Both the position numbers and the translations under genes were made by a program. From Nymphaea colorata (taxonomy: Eukaryota; Streptophyta; Magnoliopsida; Nymphaeales; Nymphaeaceae), in the NCBI RefSeq assembly GCF_008831285.2, contig NC_045150.1:10554001-10618000 (forward strand): a DNA stretch of 64,000 nt. Direction: 5' to 3'. Shown here one piece after another: positions 36,320 through 48,281 of the stretch (position 1 is its first letter; the number at the start of each line of letters is the position of its first letter). A model generated the notes under the pieces. It saw only the letters and a program-made list of their open reading frames with translations, was not told where the DNA came from and did not search any database.

Positions 36320-36668
36320 ATGCATGAGATAACAAAATGGTATGAAGTAACAAATAAGTAGGAGATAATGTTTATGAGAAAAAAAACATTTATGAAATAT
36401 GAGATAACGGATGGACCGATGGATATATGAGGTAACACTAAACATATATGAGTAGATGTTTATGAGATAATAAAACATATGCAAAATAATAAAATAATAG
36501 ATGGATGTATGAGATAATACTAAACATAAATATGAGATAATGCTTTTGAGAAAATAAAATATTTATATGAAAATGAGATAATGGACCGATGTATGAGATA
36601 ATGTTAAACCTAAGTATGAGATAATGTTTATGAAATAAAAAAAATATTTGAGATAATGAGATAAGGTT
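36320..36668. repeat. ATGAGATAA minisatellite, expanded version
   Basis: About four degenerate units of roughly 85-95 bases, each built from TATGAGATAATGTTTATGAG and a spacer with GGATGTATGAG. Long minus-strand frames here (for example 36143-36484) are simply translations of the repeat. Confidence 0.75.
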
Positions 36669-36670
36669 AT

Positions 36671-37399
36671 GAGCAGGACAAAAAAACAAAAAAGTTTTTT
36701 TTACTGCTTAAAGGAGTATATTCGCCATAACGATATATATATATACACTGATAAATTTTATCTTTACCAAATCCTCAAATTTTCTTTTTGTGGTTTTATT
36801 TTTTCTCCCTACAAAGAGTTTCTTTTTTTTATTAATCATGGGCATGTTTTGTCGTTATTAAAAAGGCTTATAAAATTGCATACACAGGTAACCAGTTTCG
36901 CATGAATGTTAGTATGCATGCATGCAATAGTTATGATCTATATGAAATGATTGAAATTATATTTTAGTTTCACTTACTAATTAAATGTGGGTATTATGTA
37001 TGCTGCTATTATGTTTGTCTAAATTTAGTTGGTCCTTTAGAAAATCTAGTAGGGTTTTAGGAGGGGGAAGCTCTCCTAGGGTTTTTTTAGGGCTCCTTTC
37101 ATAGGGTCTTTCATTTCTCTCCTTCCCCTGGCTATGCTTCTAGGAGATGATGCAATAACTGTGAGGAAGCAAGGCCCCCACCCTGGATGATGATCCCAGA
37201 GATGCCGGTGGAGACCATAAGGTGGTCCTCGATCCAGGGAACCGACAAGGAGGATATGATCGAATTTGTGTGGAGTGAACGGAAGTCGATCCCTTCACAA
37301 AGGTTCAACTGCAGTAGGATATGCTCGAATTTGTGTGGAGATACTACATTCCTTCACGTTCTGTCCAATGGTGGAGTTGGAGTGTGGCACTTATGATGA
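36671..37399. other. Spacer leading into the LINE, no gene recognised
   Basis: AT-rich to 37030, then a more GC-rich stretch (37040-37400) with a repeated ATGATCGAATTTGTGTGGAG / ATGCTCGAATTTGTGTGGAG phrase at 37256 and 37320. It could be the 5' part of the LINE downstream, but nothing proves it. Confidence 0.4.
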
Positions 37400-39860
37400 T
37401 GTCCGATCAGAAAGAGTTGAATGAAAAGTACAAATAAAATTTTGCTCAAGATGCAAGACAACGTCTCAATTAATGCAGAACTATAATGTAGTAGAAACTC
37501 TCCAACCACATCATCATCCCCGATGGTTCAGGGATGAAAGTATCTCACCATCTCCAAAAGAGGTTACCATAGTAGACAAACTCCTAATTCTTCCAACATC
37601 ACGGAGTTTCAGCTCAATGAATTGTGCAATAGCATTTTAAAAGTCATGGCAGCTAGAATGGAAAAGATCGACATTAGAACTGTTAATCAAGATCAAGGAG
37701 CATTTCTGCCTAATAAACATATTCATGAATAGGTTTGGATGCTACTAGATGGTTAATCGCTTAGCTAACCATAACTGCCAATCAATGCTTCTGAACCTTG
37801 ATATGTCAAAGGTGTAGGACAAAGTTAAATGAAACTTCATTAGGAAATCCCTACACCACCTTGGTTTTTGTGATAATTGGGTTTCTAAGGTAATGATTTT
37901 GAAGAAGCAAACACTTATGCTCTCATTATTAAAGGAATAAATGAAGTTTTTCTTTTTTTATAGTCGGGGGGCTTCATCAGGGAGATCCCCTCTCCTTCTA
38001 TCTTTTCACAGTTGTTCAATTTTTTTTTTGCGTAGGCACGAATGGTGGGTTCTCAATAGGAAAATCAAAATTCCTAAATTCAGAGGGGTTTAGTCAAATA
38101 TTCTAGTACCTATCATGTAGATGCAATGAATTTTTGTAGGGCAATAAAATAGAATGTGAGAAGTTAGAAATATCCTTAGAGAATTTGAAAGTGAAGCTGG
38201 AATGCTCGTGAATAACAAGAAATCTACATTCATCCTGTTTTATGTTAATGAAAGTGGAGTTTAGTTTACTTCCAAAACCCTTGGTTGAGAGTTGACACTC
38301 TCCATGCCTCTCTCTATTCTGGAAGAAAATGAACCCTAAAAGTTTGTGTCTGCCTTGTTGGGAAAGTGGAGGAAAGCAGGATGAAAAAAAAAATCTTCTC
38401 TCATACTCTGTTATACTATATTTAATTGTTATGTTTTAAATCAGATTGTGAACTACTAGATGATAGCTTTCTGACTGCCCAGGTCTGTTATGGTAATGGT
38501 TGAAAGATTGTGCTGTCGTTTTCTATAGGCTGACATTAAGAACAAAAAAAAAGCACCTCATCAGCTAAAAGACCTATGTTACCCTATAGAGGAAGGCAGT
38601 GTTTCGGTTTGAAATTTACATTTTCCTAAACAAAGCACACATGATCTTTTTACTCTTCTAGGCAAGAACAACAAGCTTGTTGTGGGCATTGTTTGTGCGA
38701 AACAAATATTTAAAGACTGATAGTACGTTGATGTGTCATGTAAAGTCCCAGTGTTCCTGATCATGGAAAAGCATCTTGTGGGGTTGGAATGACATTAATC
38801 ATCTGATTCAATGGGTGGTGGATAATAGCAAGACCACCCATTTATCGTCAAAGAGTTGGGATTGGGCATAGTAGAATAACTTCTTTATAGTAAAAACTTT
38901 CTCTTTTGCAACTTGATCCTAGAGGCCTCCATTTATGAGATGAACAGTATTCACAAACAAGAGACTAGTAAAAATTGAACATTGGATTTCATAAGTCGTT
39001 CAGCATACTAGTTTCCTTTATGACAAGAACATCTTGATGATGGGAGACAAAGAAGTAGCAACGGTCCACCACCTAGGCACCTATGAAGTGAATTGTCTTC
39101 ACAAGGCATTAGACAAAAGTAAACTTATAATGTGAAAGAATGTTGCCATTTCTAGAGCTAAATGGTGCACCTTTTTTGGCTACGGAGGTATATATAATGA
39201 CTTATGATAGAACACAAAGAGTTGGCTATGCCTTAGCCAACCAATGTGTGAACTATGATAGACAAATTGAAACAGTAGATCATGTCTTCATCCACTATTG
39301 ATGTGCAAAGAAATGGTGAAGGCACTTGGGCATAAGTTTGATGTAAACATCCCAAATTGAAAAAGTGCCCAAGAGGCAACCCATTGGTGGTGGAAGAGAT
39401 CTCTAGAGTAAAATGGTCTTAGCTTGTCTAGCATCTTAGTCTACCCATGACCTTTGGGGATATTTAAGAAGTTAAGAAACAGCATCTTTTGTGATGCTGA
39501 TGCTAACATCAATTGGGAGATCACAAATGTCATTAGCAGATCCTCATGGTTTTGGTAGCATATGGAAGAGGTGTGTTGTTGGATGACTTTATCCATAAGC
39601 CTATACCCCTGGCCTTATTAGAGGTATTGGCATTTATTATGCAATCAGCCAATGGGATATGGTTTGTCGTTGTTGAATGCACATAGCATGAGATTTTCCT
39701 TTCTTCGAAGCAACACCTTCTTAGATACGTTGCATTTGGATGCTTAAGGAAAATGATCTAATGGAAAATCCCTCAGGTGCCAAACCTAGGTAAGTAGGGA
39801 ACCCTTTTGCACTGTTTGGTAACCAATTTGGTCTCTTTTATGTGTGTCCCTCTCTATTCC
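37400..39860 (+). mobile_element. LINE-1 ORF2 remnant (reverse transcriptase to C-terminal zinc region)
   Basis: From about 37760 the plus strand translates, with stops, as LNLDMSKV, DKVKWNFIRKSLHHLGF, then RGASSGRSPLLLSF (normally RGLRQGDPLSP-like) of the L1 reverse transcriptase. Near 38190 comes EAGMLVNNKKSTFIL, near 38570 DLCYPIEEGSVSV and LLWALFVRNKYLKT. Near 38780 there is SWKSILWGWNDI with WVVDN, and around 39280 to 39430 the zf-RVT block with AKKWW-type residues and WHLSLPMTFGDI. The order is that of plant LINE-1 ORF2. Many stops and frameshifts show that it is dead. The endonuclease and a clear poly-A tail are not seen. Confidence 0.75.
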
Positions 39861-40924
39861 TATCTCTTTATTGTTTTATCAATCAAAGGGTTACACTGGG
39901 ATTGGCCCTTAAGTGAAGAAGTTGGAAAGTGTTCCTAACAATTGGCATGGGTTCCAAATTTTGTTTCTTTGACAATATCCAATGCAATCCCGTTCAGATA
40001 ATATTGGATTTGGGGTTTAGGATCTAACTGAAACTAGTTTCAATTTTGCGATCCAAATTAATAAGAAACATAGATCAGATTTCTGTTGAAATATAGATTG
40101 GCGCATGACTTGGATCCATCTTCTTTATTGATCTGATGTAAACTTTTGGATCTGAGCATCTGGATTCTGGAACAACATCCAACTCATCCAGATTCTTGTG
40201 GACTAGGCTTTGGTATATGGTTTTATAGTCCAGGCCCATCAAAAGATCCAGCTTTTGCAATCTGGATCTGGTCATAAAGATTGGATTGGATAACGTCAAT
40301 TTTTGGGTTCATGGATCAGATAGCCCAAATGCATTGGATGAAGTTATGGGTGATGCAGGGTTTAAGTCCAGATTAACTTATATGCTTGACCAATTCAATT
40401 AAGTGCTGGATCTATTTTCAGGATTCGCGATCAAGTTCCATTGCTTGTATACAGTAGGTTATTGGGAACAGATCGATATTCAATTGGTGGTGACCTGAAC
40501 CAATGAGGTAATGTGCATAATTTATCCACATGTTTTGTTATGGATCATTGATTCTAAACCTAGTAACAGTTGAATCTGGATCCGAGTCATAAAGATTGGG
40601 TTTGAATCATTTGACTTCTACCTTCACCACCCCTTTAAACTCCTCCATGCTCGGTGCAAACACAAGCACTGGGAATGGGTGTAGCTCCTCTTCCTTCACT
40701 TTACCCTTCAAAATCAAAGTGCAAATGTTCATCTGATAAGCAGTAATCAAAGTACAAAGGTACATCTGATGGATACGCAAGTCTTATATTAGAAGTCATT
40801 GAAATGTCCAACTTATGCTACTGTTCTTGGAAATGACATAGCTTTGGGACTCCCGATATAGATCAGTGTAATTATGGCCCAAATTGGTCCAACTAGAGAT
40901 ACATTTAATAACTATGAGCAACAG
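39861..40924. other. AT-rich spacer with GGATCTGGAT repeats, no gene recognised
   Basis: The stretch 40000-40600 contains many variants of GGATCTGGATT and GATCAGATTT, resembling a decayed non-autonomous repeat, but no termini are visible. 40620-40924 holds no recognisable feature. Confidence 0.5.
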
Positions 40925-42823
40925 TATTCTACCAAGCATTGTATTTACGCTTATGTGCTGAATCCATCACTGATTCACAATATAGTTTGAAATAATTTTA
41001 TGCAAAGTTTCAATTAATTTAGATGGATTTCTTGTTCGTCCATTTTTAAAGAAAGTTCTGCCCCATGAAGAACAAGGCAGAAGGTGGAAACAAGTGTCAA
41101 CTTATCGTTGGCAATATCAATCTTTGTAGAGCAGATTGTGTCTTGGCCCCTACGCAGGGCTGCATGTTGGGGCTCTGCAAGAAGCATTCGCTTCGCTGAA
41201 GTTCCGATGCAAATCCTGCTGGAAGGTAGGCCTCCCAGACCACCTGCTTTTCTACAAGTTAATTGTACAAATGTTAACACTAGTTTTATCTTATTTTTTC
41301 AATAAATACTTGTGTTGCCATGAAAGTTCACCAGCGTGCAAGGTACCCATAGAGTCATGAAATTTTACAAACTCTTGCTTTCAAAGAATGACAGCTCTGA
41401 CTTTTTTTTTCTTTTTGTAAATTAACCACTTAAACTGAATAGAATGATGCTTTTGGCTACATAAGCAATACAAAAAATTTAAAAAAATTGGCTACAAATA
41501 TGTGTATCAGCAAGATGAGGCCCAGAAGTAAGAAGTTAGATGATGCTTTTGGCTACATAAGCAATACAAAAATTTAAGGTGCCAAACCACAGAAGACAAC
41601 TTCCTTAGAAACTCACACAATATGCAAACAGCCATAGAGAATAATGCACAAAACTTCATAAATGGCAAATATTTAAATGGCAGCTAATATATGAAAAAGC
41701 TGATGTTAGTAAATCGCAGGACATGATAAATGCACATAGATTCATGCCTGCAAAGTAAATGACTTGAAGTGGTGCACCTTTCAAAGGGATCTGATACTTT
41801 ATAGCAATGTCAGCGTTATACGGTGAAAGAAGTTCAACTTTATGTGGTGAAAAAAGTTTAATATTGGGAGGGATTTTAAGGTTTGACAGCTACCTCCTCA
41901 ACTGAACAACATTTAAATGTGGATGATGGCTAAAATATATCAAAAGCAGAGACAGTTAAGATCATCACGCCAGCCCACAAGGAAGATTGTAATTTTAAAA
42001 TTGATAAATAACAATGATTAAATCATAAACCAGATACTGATGACCACAACAACAAACTAGAAGCCAATTTATGACACACAATAAAATAATCTAAAAAACG
42101 TATACAATATAAGACGCGCTTCCACCACAAAAGAGTGGCTTAACTTGTGGGATGAGGACCTACTACTGTGATTGCCCTTCATGAGTTGCTCGGCCATTAC
42201 AGACGTGCGCTTTCACCGACGATTGCCCACCCACTGCTGTGAGTTGCTCGGCAAAGACCAGGGAAGATTCCCGCTGGACTGAGCGGGGCCGGGATTCTTT
42301 GGCTTTCTACAGGAAATATGGGGGAGAAGCCGCCGGAAAAGTCACCCGAGTTTTGAACCATCATATGCATTTTGTGTACCTATCAAGCACAAGAACGTAC
42401 GCAAGCATAATAAAATATACCCATCATTCACCATTTTTCTTTGGACTCGCCTATAATATAATGCACCCAAAAAAGAAACCAATCATTTTTCTTTTTCTCG
42501 ATTAATGGCGGTTGCTCTTCTATAACTCTGTTTCCTTTGTTTTTTCTTGGTCAATTTACCAATTTTTACCCCCAGCTCATATGGTAAATCATATGGTGTA
42601 GTGCAACGTCTCTTTCCCTTTTTGATTCTAGTATGATTAGTTGATTGATTCACATGATTACCTGATATTATATTATAACCATAGCCCCTGCTGGCCCCTT
42701 CCCTCCTCCCTTGATTGTGACTATTATACTGGGGAAGTGTCTTTCCGTTTAAAGCACAAGTGTGACTATGCATATGCTTGAGTATGCTGGCCCAACCTTC
42801 TCTCTGTCAAGATGGGTTGCAGG

Positions 42824-43080
42824 TGTTAACGCACAAACTGCTGACCGTTACAGCTGCCCACCGGATCAAGGAAATTGTGGAGATCATGCCGGCTCAATGA
42901 ATGAAGAAAATCATGATGATCATAACAAATCCAGCAAAAAGGCAAGTATACCCGCTACATTTGAAGTGATCAATCAAGGAAGAACACCTCACATCCATCA
43001 CCTAGTTGGTGTGAGAGACAGTGGACATAGGATTTTCAATCCGAACCACTTAAAATCTTAGTCTTGCTTTTGTTCTTTCA
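42824..43080 (+). repeat. Copia 5' LTR, unit 1 (257 bp, internally deleted)
   Basis: Begins TGTTAACGCACAAACTG after GCAGG and ends TTGTTCTTTCA. Relative to the 422-bp copies it lacks 165 bases between two ACCTCACA repeats, and its first 110 bases carry several private substitutions. The primer site after it is damaged (TTGTATCAAAGCC). Confidence 0.85.
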
Positions 43081-43120
43081 TTGTATCAAAGCCATTTCCA
43101 TGAGGATTATCGACTTCTCC

Positions 43121-45586
43121 ATGGCTTCCAGTGCATCTTCCTCGTTCGTCATGGCAGCTAAGTATCCATATCTTTCAACTTTATGGCAAATTTTGTCTCT
43201 ATCAAACTCTCCCACAAGAATTACTTGCTTTGGAAAACCCAAATGCTTGGACTCATTGAAAGTCAAGACATGAGGGATTTATAGAGGGACAAATCTCCAA
43301 ACCGACCTCCACCATTGAAATTATTGAAAATGGTGAGGCCCGTTCTGTCCCAAATCCAGAATTTCTTGCCTGGAAAAAATCAGACCGACTCCTTAGAGGA
43401 TGGATCACTGGATCACTCTCTGAAGAAGTGCTAGGTCTTGTGGTTGGACTCCAAAGCTCTTCCGAAGTTTGGACTGCTCTTATAAAGGTCCTTGCTAGAG
43501 AATCCAATGACTGAGAATTTCTGTTAAACAGAAAATTGCAGACATTTTAAAAGCAAGAAAAAACTATTACTGAGTATATAACAGGTTTCAAAACCATATG
43601 CGATGATTTGGCAGCCATTGGGAAACCTTTGTCGATCAAGACAAAGTTTATTGGCTCATAAATGGGCTTGGATCAGGATATGAATCGTTTATGAGTCGAT
43701 ACTTCGACCTCCGATTCCTGCATATATTTATGTTGTCTCTCTGCTTGAAAGCCATGACAACATGAAAAACATCCATGGGTTTCAACTTAATCCTAATGCT
43801 GCGTTCATAAGTCAGCAAGTTCCAGTTCAACCTTCCTACTCTCACAATTATAGAGGACGTGACCATTATACCAGAAAAAACGGCAATCCTCGCTTCAACT
43901 CGCGAGGACATGGATTTCCACCCGCTTCTCAATATCGTCCCACCAATACTCCAGCCAATGCCGGGCGAAATACCACCCAGCCTTCAGTGAAAGCAGCGTG
44001 TCAAATTTGTGGGTTGAGTAATCACACGACATTCAAATGTTACCACAGATTCAATCAGGCGTATCAACCAAAAGATCTTCCAAAATTTTTTCCACCATTC
44101 AAGTTGCCGATCCTAATGATGCATACTGGTATCCGGACACTGGCGCAACTTCTCATGTTACAGATGATCCAGGTACACTCAAACATTTCATTAAATATCA
44201 TGGAATTGATTCAGTTATGGTTGGAAACGGGCAGCATTTACCGATAACTCTTATTGGTTCTACTAATCTTGATCTTGGAAATAGGACTCTTCCTCTTGAT
44301 AATGTGCTGGTTGTTCTTGCTATAAAGAAAAACCTTATTTCCGTAAGTCAGCTTACATCTTCTATGCCCTATGTCTTTGAGTTTACATCGGATTCATTTG
44401 TGATTAAGGACAAGGAAACCAATCAGACGATTGCCAAGGGAGCTAGAGAGGGAGATTTGTATGCGCTCAAGACCAGACCAAAAGCAGTATTTTTTTCTGA
44501 TCGTTTCAGGACAGCAACTTCAGAGATTTGGCACAATCGGCTCGGGCATCCATCAGCTAAGATCATTGACTTTTTGTCGTCCAAGGGTAGAATAAATTTA
44601 GCAGCAAAAGTGTCTATGTTTTCTATTTGTCAAAGTTGTCAATTGGGAAAAGCAACATGTTTGTCTTTTCTTCCATTCGATGATGAATATTATGAACCTT
44701 TTGAAAAAAATCATTGTGATCTCTGGGGACCAGCACCGGTTGATTCATGTCAAAAATTTCAATATTATGCTGTCTTTGTTGATCACCATTCTCGATACTC
44801 TCGATCCATTAAAATCTAAGTCTGATTTTTTTGCAAAGTTTATGGAGTTTCATAGGATGGTGAGTACGCAATTTGGAAGATCTGTTAAAAAATTTCAAAG
44901 TGATGAAGGTGGTGAATTCAATAGCAATGCTTTTCTCTCTTATCTAAGAGAATGTGGAATCAAACATCTCAAGGCTTGTCCAAAAACACCTGAACAGAAT
45001 GGGTTGGTGGAGCGCAAACACAATTCTGTTACTGAACTTGGATTAACTGTATTGTTTCTTAGTAATGTACCAGCAAAACATTGGGTGGAAGCCTTTACTA
45101 CAACTGTTTGGCTCATAAATCGGTTGCCGACGTCCACGCTCCAAATGCTAAGTCTATATGAAAGCTTATTTCATAAACCTCCCGACTGTTCTTGCCTAAG
45201 CACTTTTGGGTGTAGATGTTTTCCCTACATCATGGGCTACAACAAACACAAATTTGAACCCAAATCTTTACCATGTGTCTTCATAGGGTATAGTGACCAA
45301 CACAAAGGTTATCGCTGCCTTTATCTTTTGACAAATCGGGTATACATTTCAAGACACGTGGTGTTTGATGGAAAATGCTTTCCTTTCAATCAAGGTTTGG
45401 CAAACACACAACTGAGTTACAACTTTGCTCATGATCTAGTGTCCTTCTCTCCCGTCGCTGCACAACCTAATCAGCCTTCTCTCATTGAAGTGAACCCTCA
45501 CGATGTTGCGAGACTTCACAATAGTGAACCAGAACCTCCCCTTTGTGCTTCTACTCTACCATCACCAGCCATGCCTCCCTTACCTT
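43121..45586 (+). pseudogene. Copia gag-pol, unit 1 (truncated in pol)
   Basis: Gag starts MASSASSSFVMAAKYPYLST and goes out of frame at once. It returns to read gag, the zinc knuckle CQICGLSNHTTFKC, protease YPDTGATSHVTDD, the integrase zinc region (WHNRLGHPSA, CQSCQLGKATC), and integrase motifs SDEGGEF and EQNGLVERKHN. A TGA in gag (ESND-stop) and a frameshift just after VDHHSRYS in integrase are shared by all units. The copy ends at 45586, before reverse transcriptase, where host sequence follows. From about 43750 on it is virtually identical to unit 2, whereas its earlier part differs more. Confidence 0.85.
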
Positions 45587-47819
45587 TATTCTACCAAGCA
45601 TTGGATTTACGCTTATGTGCTGAATCCATCACTGATTCACAATATACTTTGAAATAATTTTATGCAAAGTTTCAATTAATTTAGATGGATTTCTTGTTCG
45701 TCCATTTTAAAGAAAGTTCTACCCCATGAAAAACAAGGCAGAAGGTGGAAACAAGTGTCAACTTATCGTTGGCAATATCAATCTTTGTAGAGCAGATTGT
45801 GTCTTGGCCCCTACGCAGGGCTGCTTGTTGGGGCTCCGCAAGAAGCATTCACTTCGCTGAAGTTCCGATGCAAATCCTGCTGGAAGGTAGGCCTCCCAGA
45901 CCACCTGCTTTTCTACAAGTTAATTGTACAAATGTTAACACTAGTTTTATCTTATTTTTTCAATAAATACTTGTGTTGCCATGAAAGTTCACCAGCGTGC
46001 AAGGTACCCATAGAGTCATGAAATTTTACAAACTCTTGCTTTCAAAGAATGACAGCTCTGACTTTTTTTTTCTTTTTGTAAATTAACCACTTAAACTGAA
46101 TAGAATGATGCTTTTGGCTACATAACAATACAAAAAATTTAAAAAAATTGGCTACAAATATGTGTATCAGCAAGATGAGGCCAGAAGTAAGAAGTTAGAT
46201 GATGCTTTTGGCTACATAAGCAATACAAAAATTTAAGGTGCCAAACCACAGAAGACAACTTCCTTAGAAACTCACACAATATGCAAACAGCCATAGAGAA
46301 TAATGTACAAAACTTCATAAATGGCAAATATTTAAATGGCAGCTAATATATGAAAAAGCTGATGTTAGTAAATCGCAGGACATGATAAATGCACATAGAT
46401 TCATGCCTGCAAAGTAAATGACTTGAAGTGGTGCACCTTTCAAAGGGATCTGATACTTTATAGCAATGTCAGCGTTATCCGGTGAAAGAAGTTCAACTTT
46501 ATGTGGTGAAAAAAGTTTAATATTGGGAGGAATTTTAAGGTTTGACAGCTACCTCCTCAACTGAACAACATTTAAATGTGGATGATGGCTAAAATATATC
46601 AAAAGCAGAGACAGTTAAGATCATCACGCCAGCCCACAAGGAAGATTGTAATTTTAAAATTGATAAATAACAATGATTAAATCATAAAACAGATACTGAT
46701 GACCACAACAACAAACTAGAAGCCAATTTATGACACACAATAAAATAATCTAAAAAACGTATACAATATAAGACGCGCTTCCGCCACAAAAGAGTGGCTT
46801 AACTTGTGGGATGAGGACCTACTACTGTGATTGCCCTTCATGAGTTGCTCGGCCATTACAGACGTGCGCTTTCACCGACGATTGCCCACCCACTGCTGTG
46901 AGTTGCTCGGCAAAGACCAGGGAAGATTCCGCTGGACTGAGCGGGGCCGGGATTCTTTGGCTTTCTACAGGAAATATGGGGGAGAAGCCGCCGGAAAAGT
47001 CACCCGAGTTTTGAACCATCATATGCATTTTGTGTACCTAGCAAGCACAAGAACGTAAGCAAGCGTAATAAAATATACCCATCATTCACCATTTTTCTTT
47101 GGACTCGCCTATAATATAATGCACCCAAAAAAGAAACCAATCATTTTTCTTTTTCTCGATTAATGGCGGTTGCTCTTCTGTAACTCTGTTTCCTTTGTTT
47201 TTTCTTGGTCAATTTACCAATTTTTACCCCCCAGCTCATATGGTAAATCATATGGTGTAGTGCAACGTCTCTTTCTCTTTTGCAGTAAACAATGACTTCT
47301 ATTCTGTCATGCCCTAAGAATGAATGTGACTTGGCCGACCCCTCACGCTTACGATGCTAACCACACAAACAGGGAGGCGCTCAACTTTATCCTCAACAAC
47401 CAGGTCGTAGGAATGGGGTACCAACCGCCATGTCCCCTCCTAATTCTACTTTCTGTTTCTCCTTCCAAATCATCAGAACATCTTCTGGTTTGATACCACT
47501 TTATCAGAAATTCAGGAGCAGCACTCACAAGTTCCAAGCGGTCGTTTCTTTCGTCGTTTCCAATAAAATTAGTAAGCCATCCATGTGGTTCATAGATGTT
47601 ATTTGATTTCTTTGCTTTTGATTCTAGTATGATTAGTTGATTGATTCACATGATTACCTGATATTATATTATAACCATAGCCCCTGCTGGCCCCTTCCCT
47701 CCGCCCTTGATTGTGACTATTATACTGGGGAAGTGCCTTTCCGTTTAAAGCACAAGTGTGACTATGCATATGCTTGAGTATGCTGGCCCAACCTTCTCTC
47801 TCTCAAGATGGGCTGCAGG

Positions 47820-48241
47820 TGTTAAAGCACAAGCTGCTGACCGTTGCAGCTGCCCACCGGATGAAGGAAATTGTGGAGATCATGCAAGCTCAATGAATGA
47901 GGAAAATCATGAAGATCATAACAAATCCAGCAAAAAGGCAAGTATACCCGCTACATTTGAAGTGATCAATCAAGGAAGAACACCTCACAAGGCAAGGATT
48001 CTAGGCAAGAAAAGTGGCAGTGTACCCTCATCAAAAGAGAAAGAAATGATTATAGAAACTAGAAAATCAAGGAATGATTGTTTGAATTTTAAACAAATCT
48101 ATAGCAATCCCTTCAACAATCATGTATAAATTCTCTCATCAAGGGAACCTCACATCCATCACCTAGTTGGTGTGAGAGACAGTGGACATAGGATTTTCAA
48201 TCCGAACCACTTAAAATCTTAGTCTTGCTTTTGTTCTTTCA
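47820..48241 (+). repeat. Copia 5' LTR, unit 2 (422 bp)
   Basis: TGTTAAAGCACAAGCTG to TTGTTCTTTCA, preceded by GCAGG and followed by the primer site TGGTATCAGAGCC. By eye it is identical to the LTR of unit 3. Confidence 0.9.
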
Positions 48242-48281
48242 TGGTATCAGAGCCATTTCCGTGAGGATTATCGACTTCTCC

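Larger units (their letters stand above)
29878..36670. repeat. Segmental duplication block C, copy 2
   Basis: Collinear with 7740-14440. It lacks the LINE fragment of copy 1 but has its own insert at about 30315-30875, a solo LTR nested in the hAT element, and a longer minisatellite at its right end. Confidence 0.8.
40925..45586 (+). repeat. Tandem unit 1: host flank + LTR + gag + half of pol (4.66 kb)
   Basis: The unit starts in host sequence (TATTCTACCAAGCAT at 40925), runs 1.9 kb through the upstream region of the interrupted small ORF to ATGGGTTGCAGG, then enters the Copia LTR, gag and pol, and stops at GCCTCCCTTACCTTTAT. There the next unit begins. Compared with units 2 and 3 it lacks about 334 bases of host flank (at 42605, between CTTTT-type repeats) and 165 bases of LTR (between two ACCTCACA repeats). 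The host part contains no recognisable gene; a minus-strand frame at 41014-41280 is faintly protease-like but not convincing. Confidence 0.85.

Noticed and set aside
36143-36689. Two overlapping minus-strand frames of 83-113 codons
   Set aside because: They are translations of the ATGAGATAA minisatellite and AT-rich sequence; not conserved in block C copy 1.
41014-41280. Minus-strand frame of 88 codons with DTICSTKIDIANDKLTL, faintly like the end of a Ty3/gypsy protease
   Set aside because: Similarity is limited to a few residues, no neighbouring gypsy domains are visible, and the overlapping plus-strand frames are equally long.
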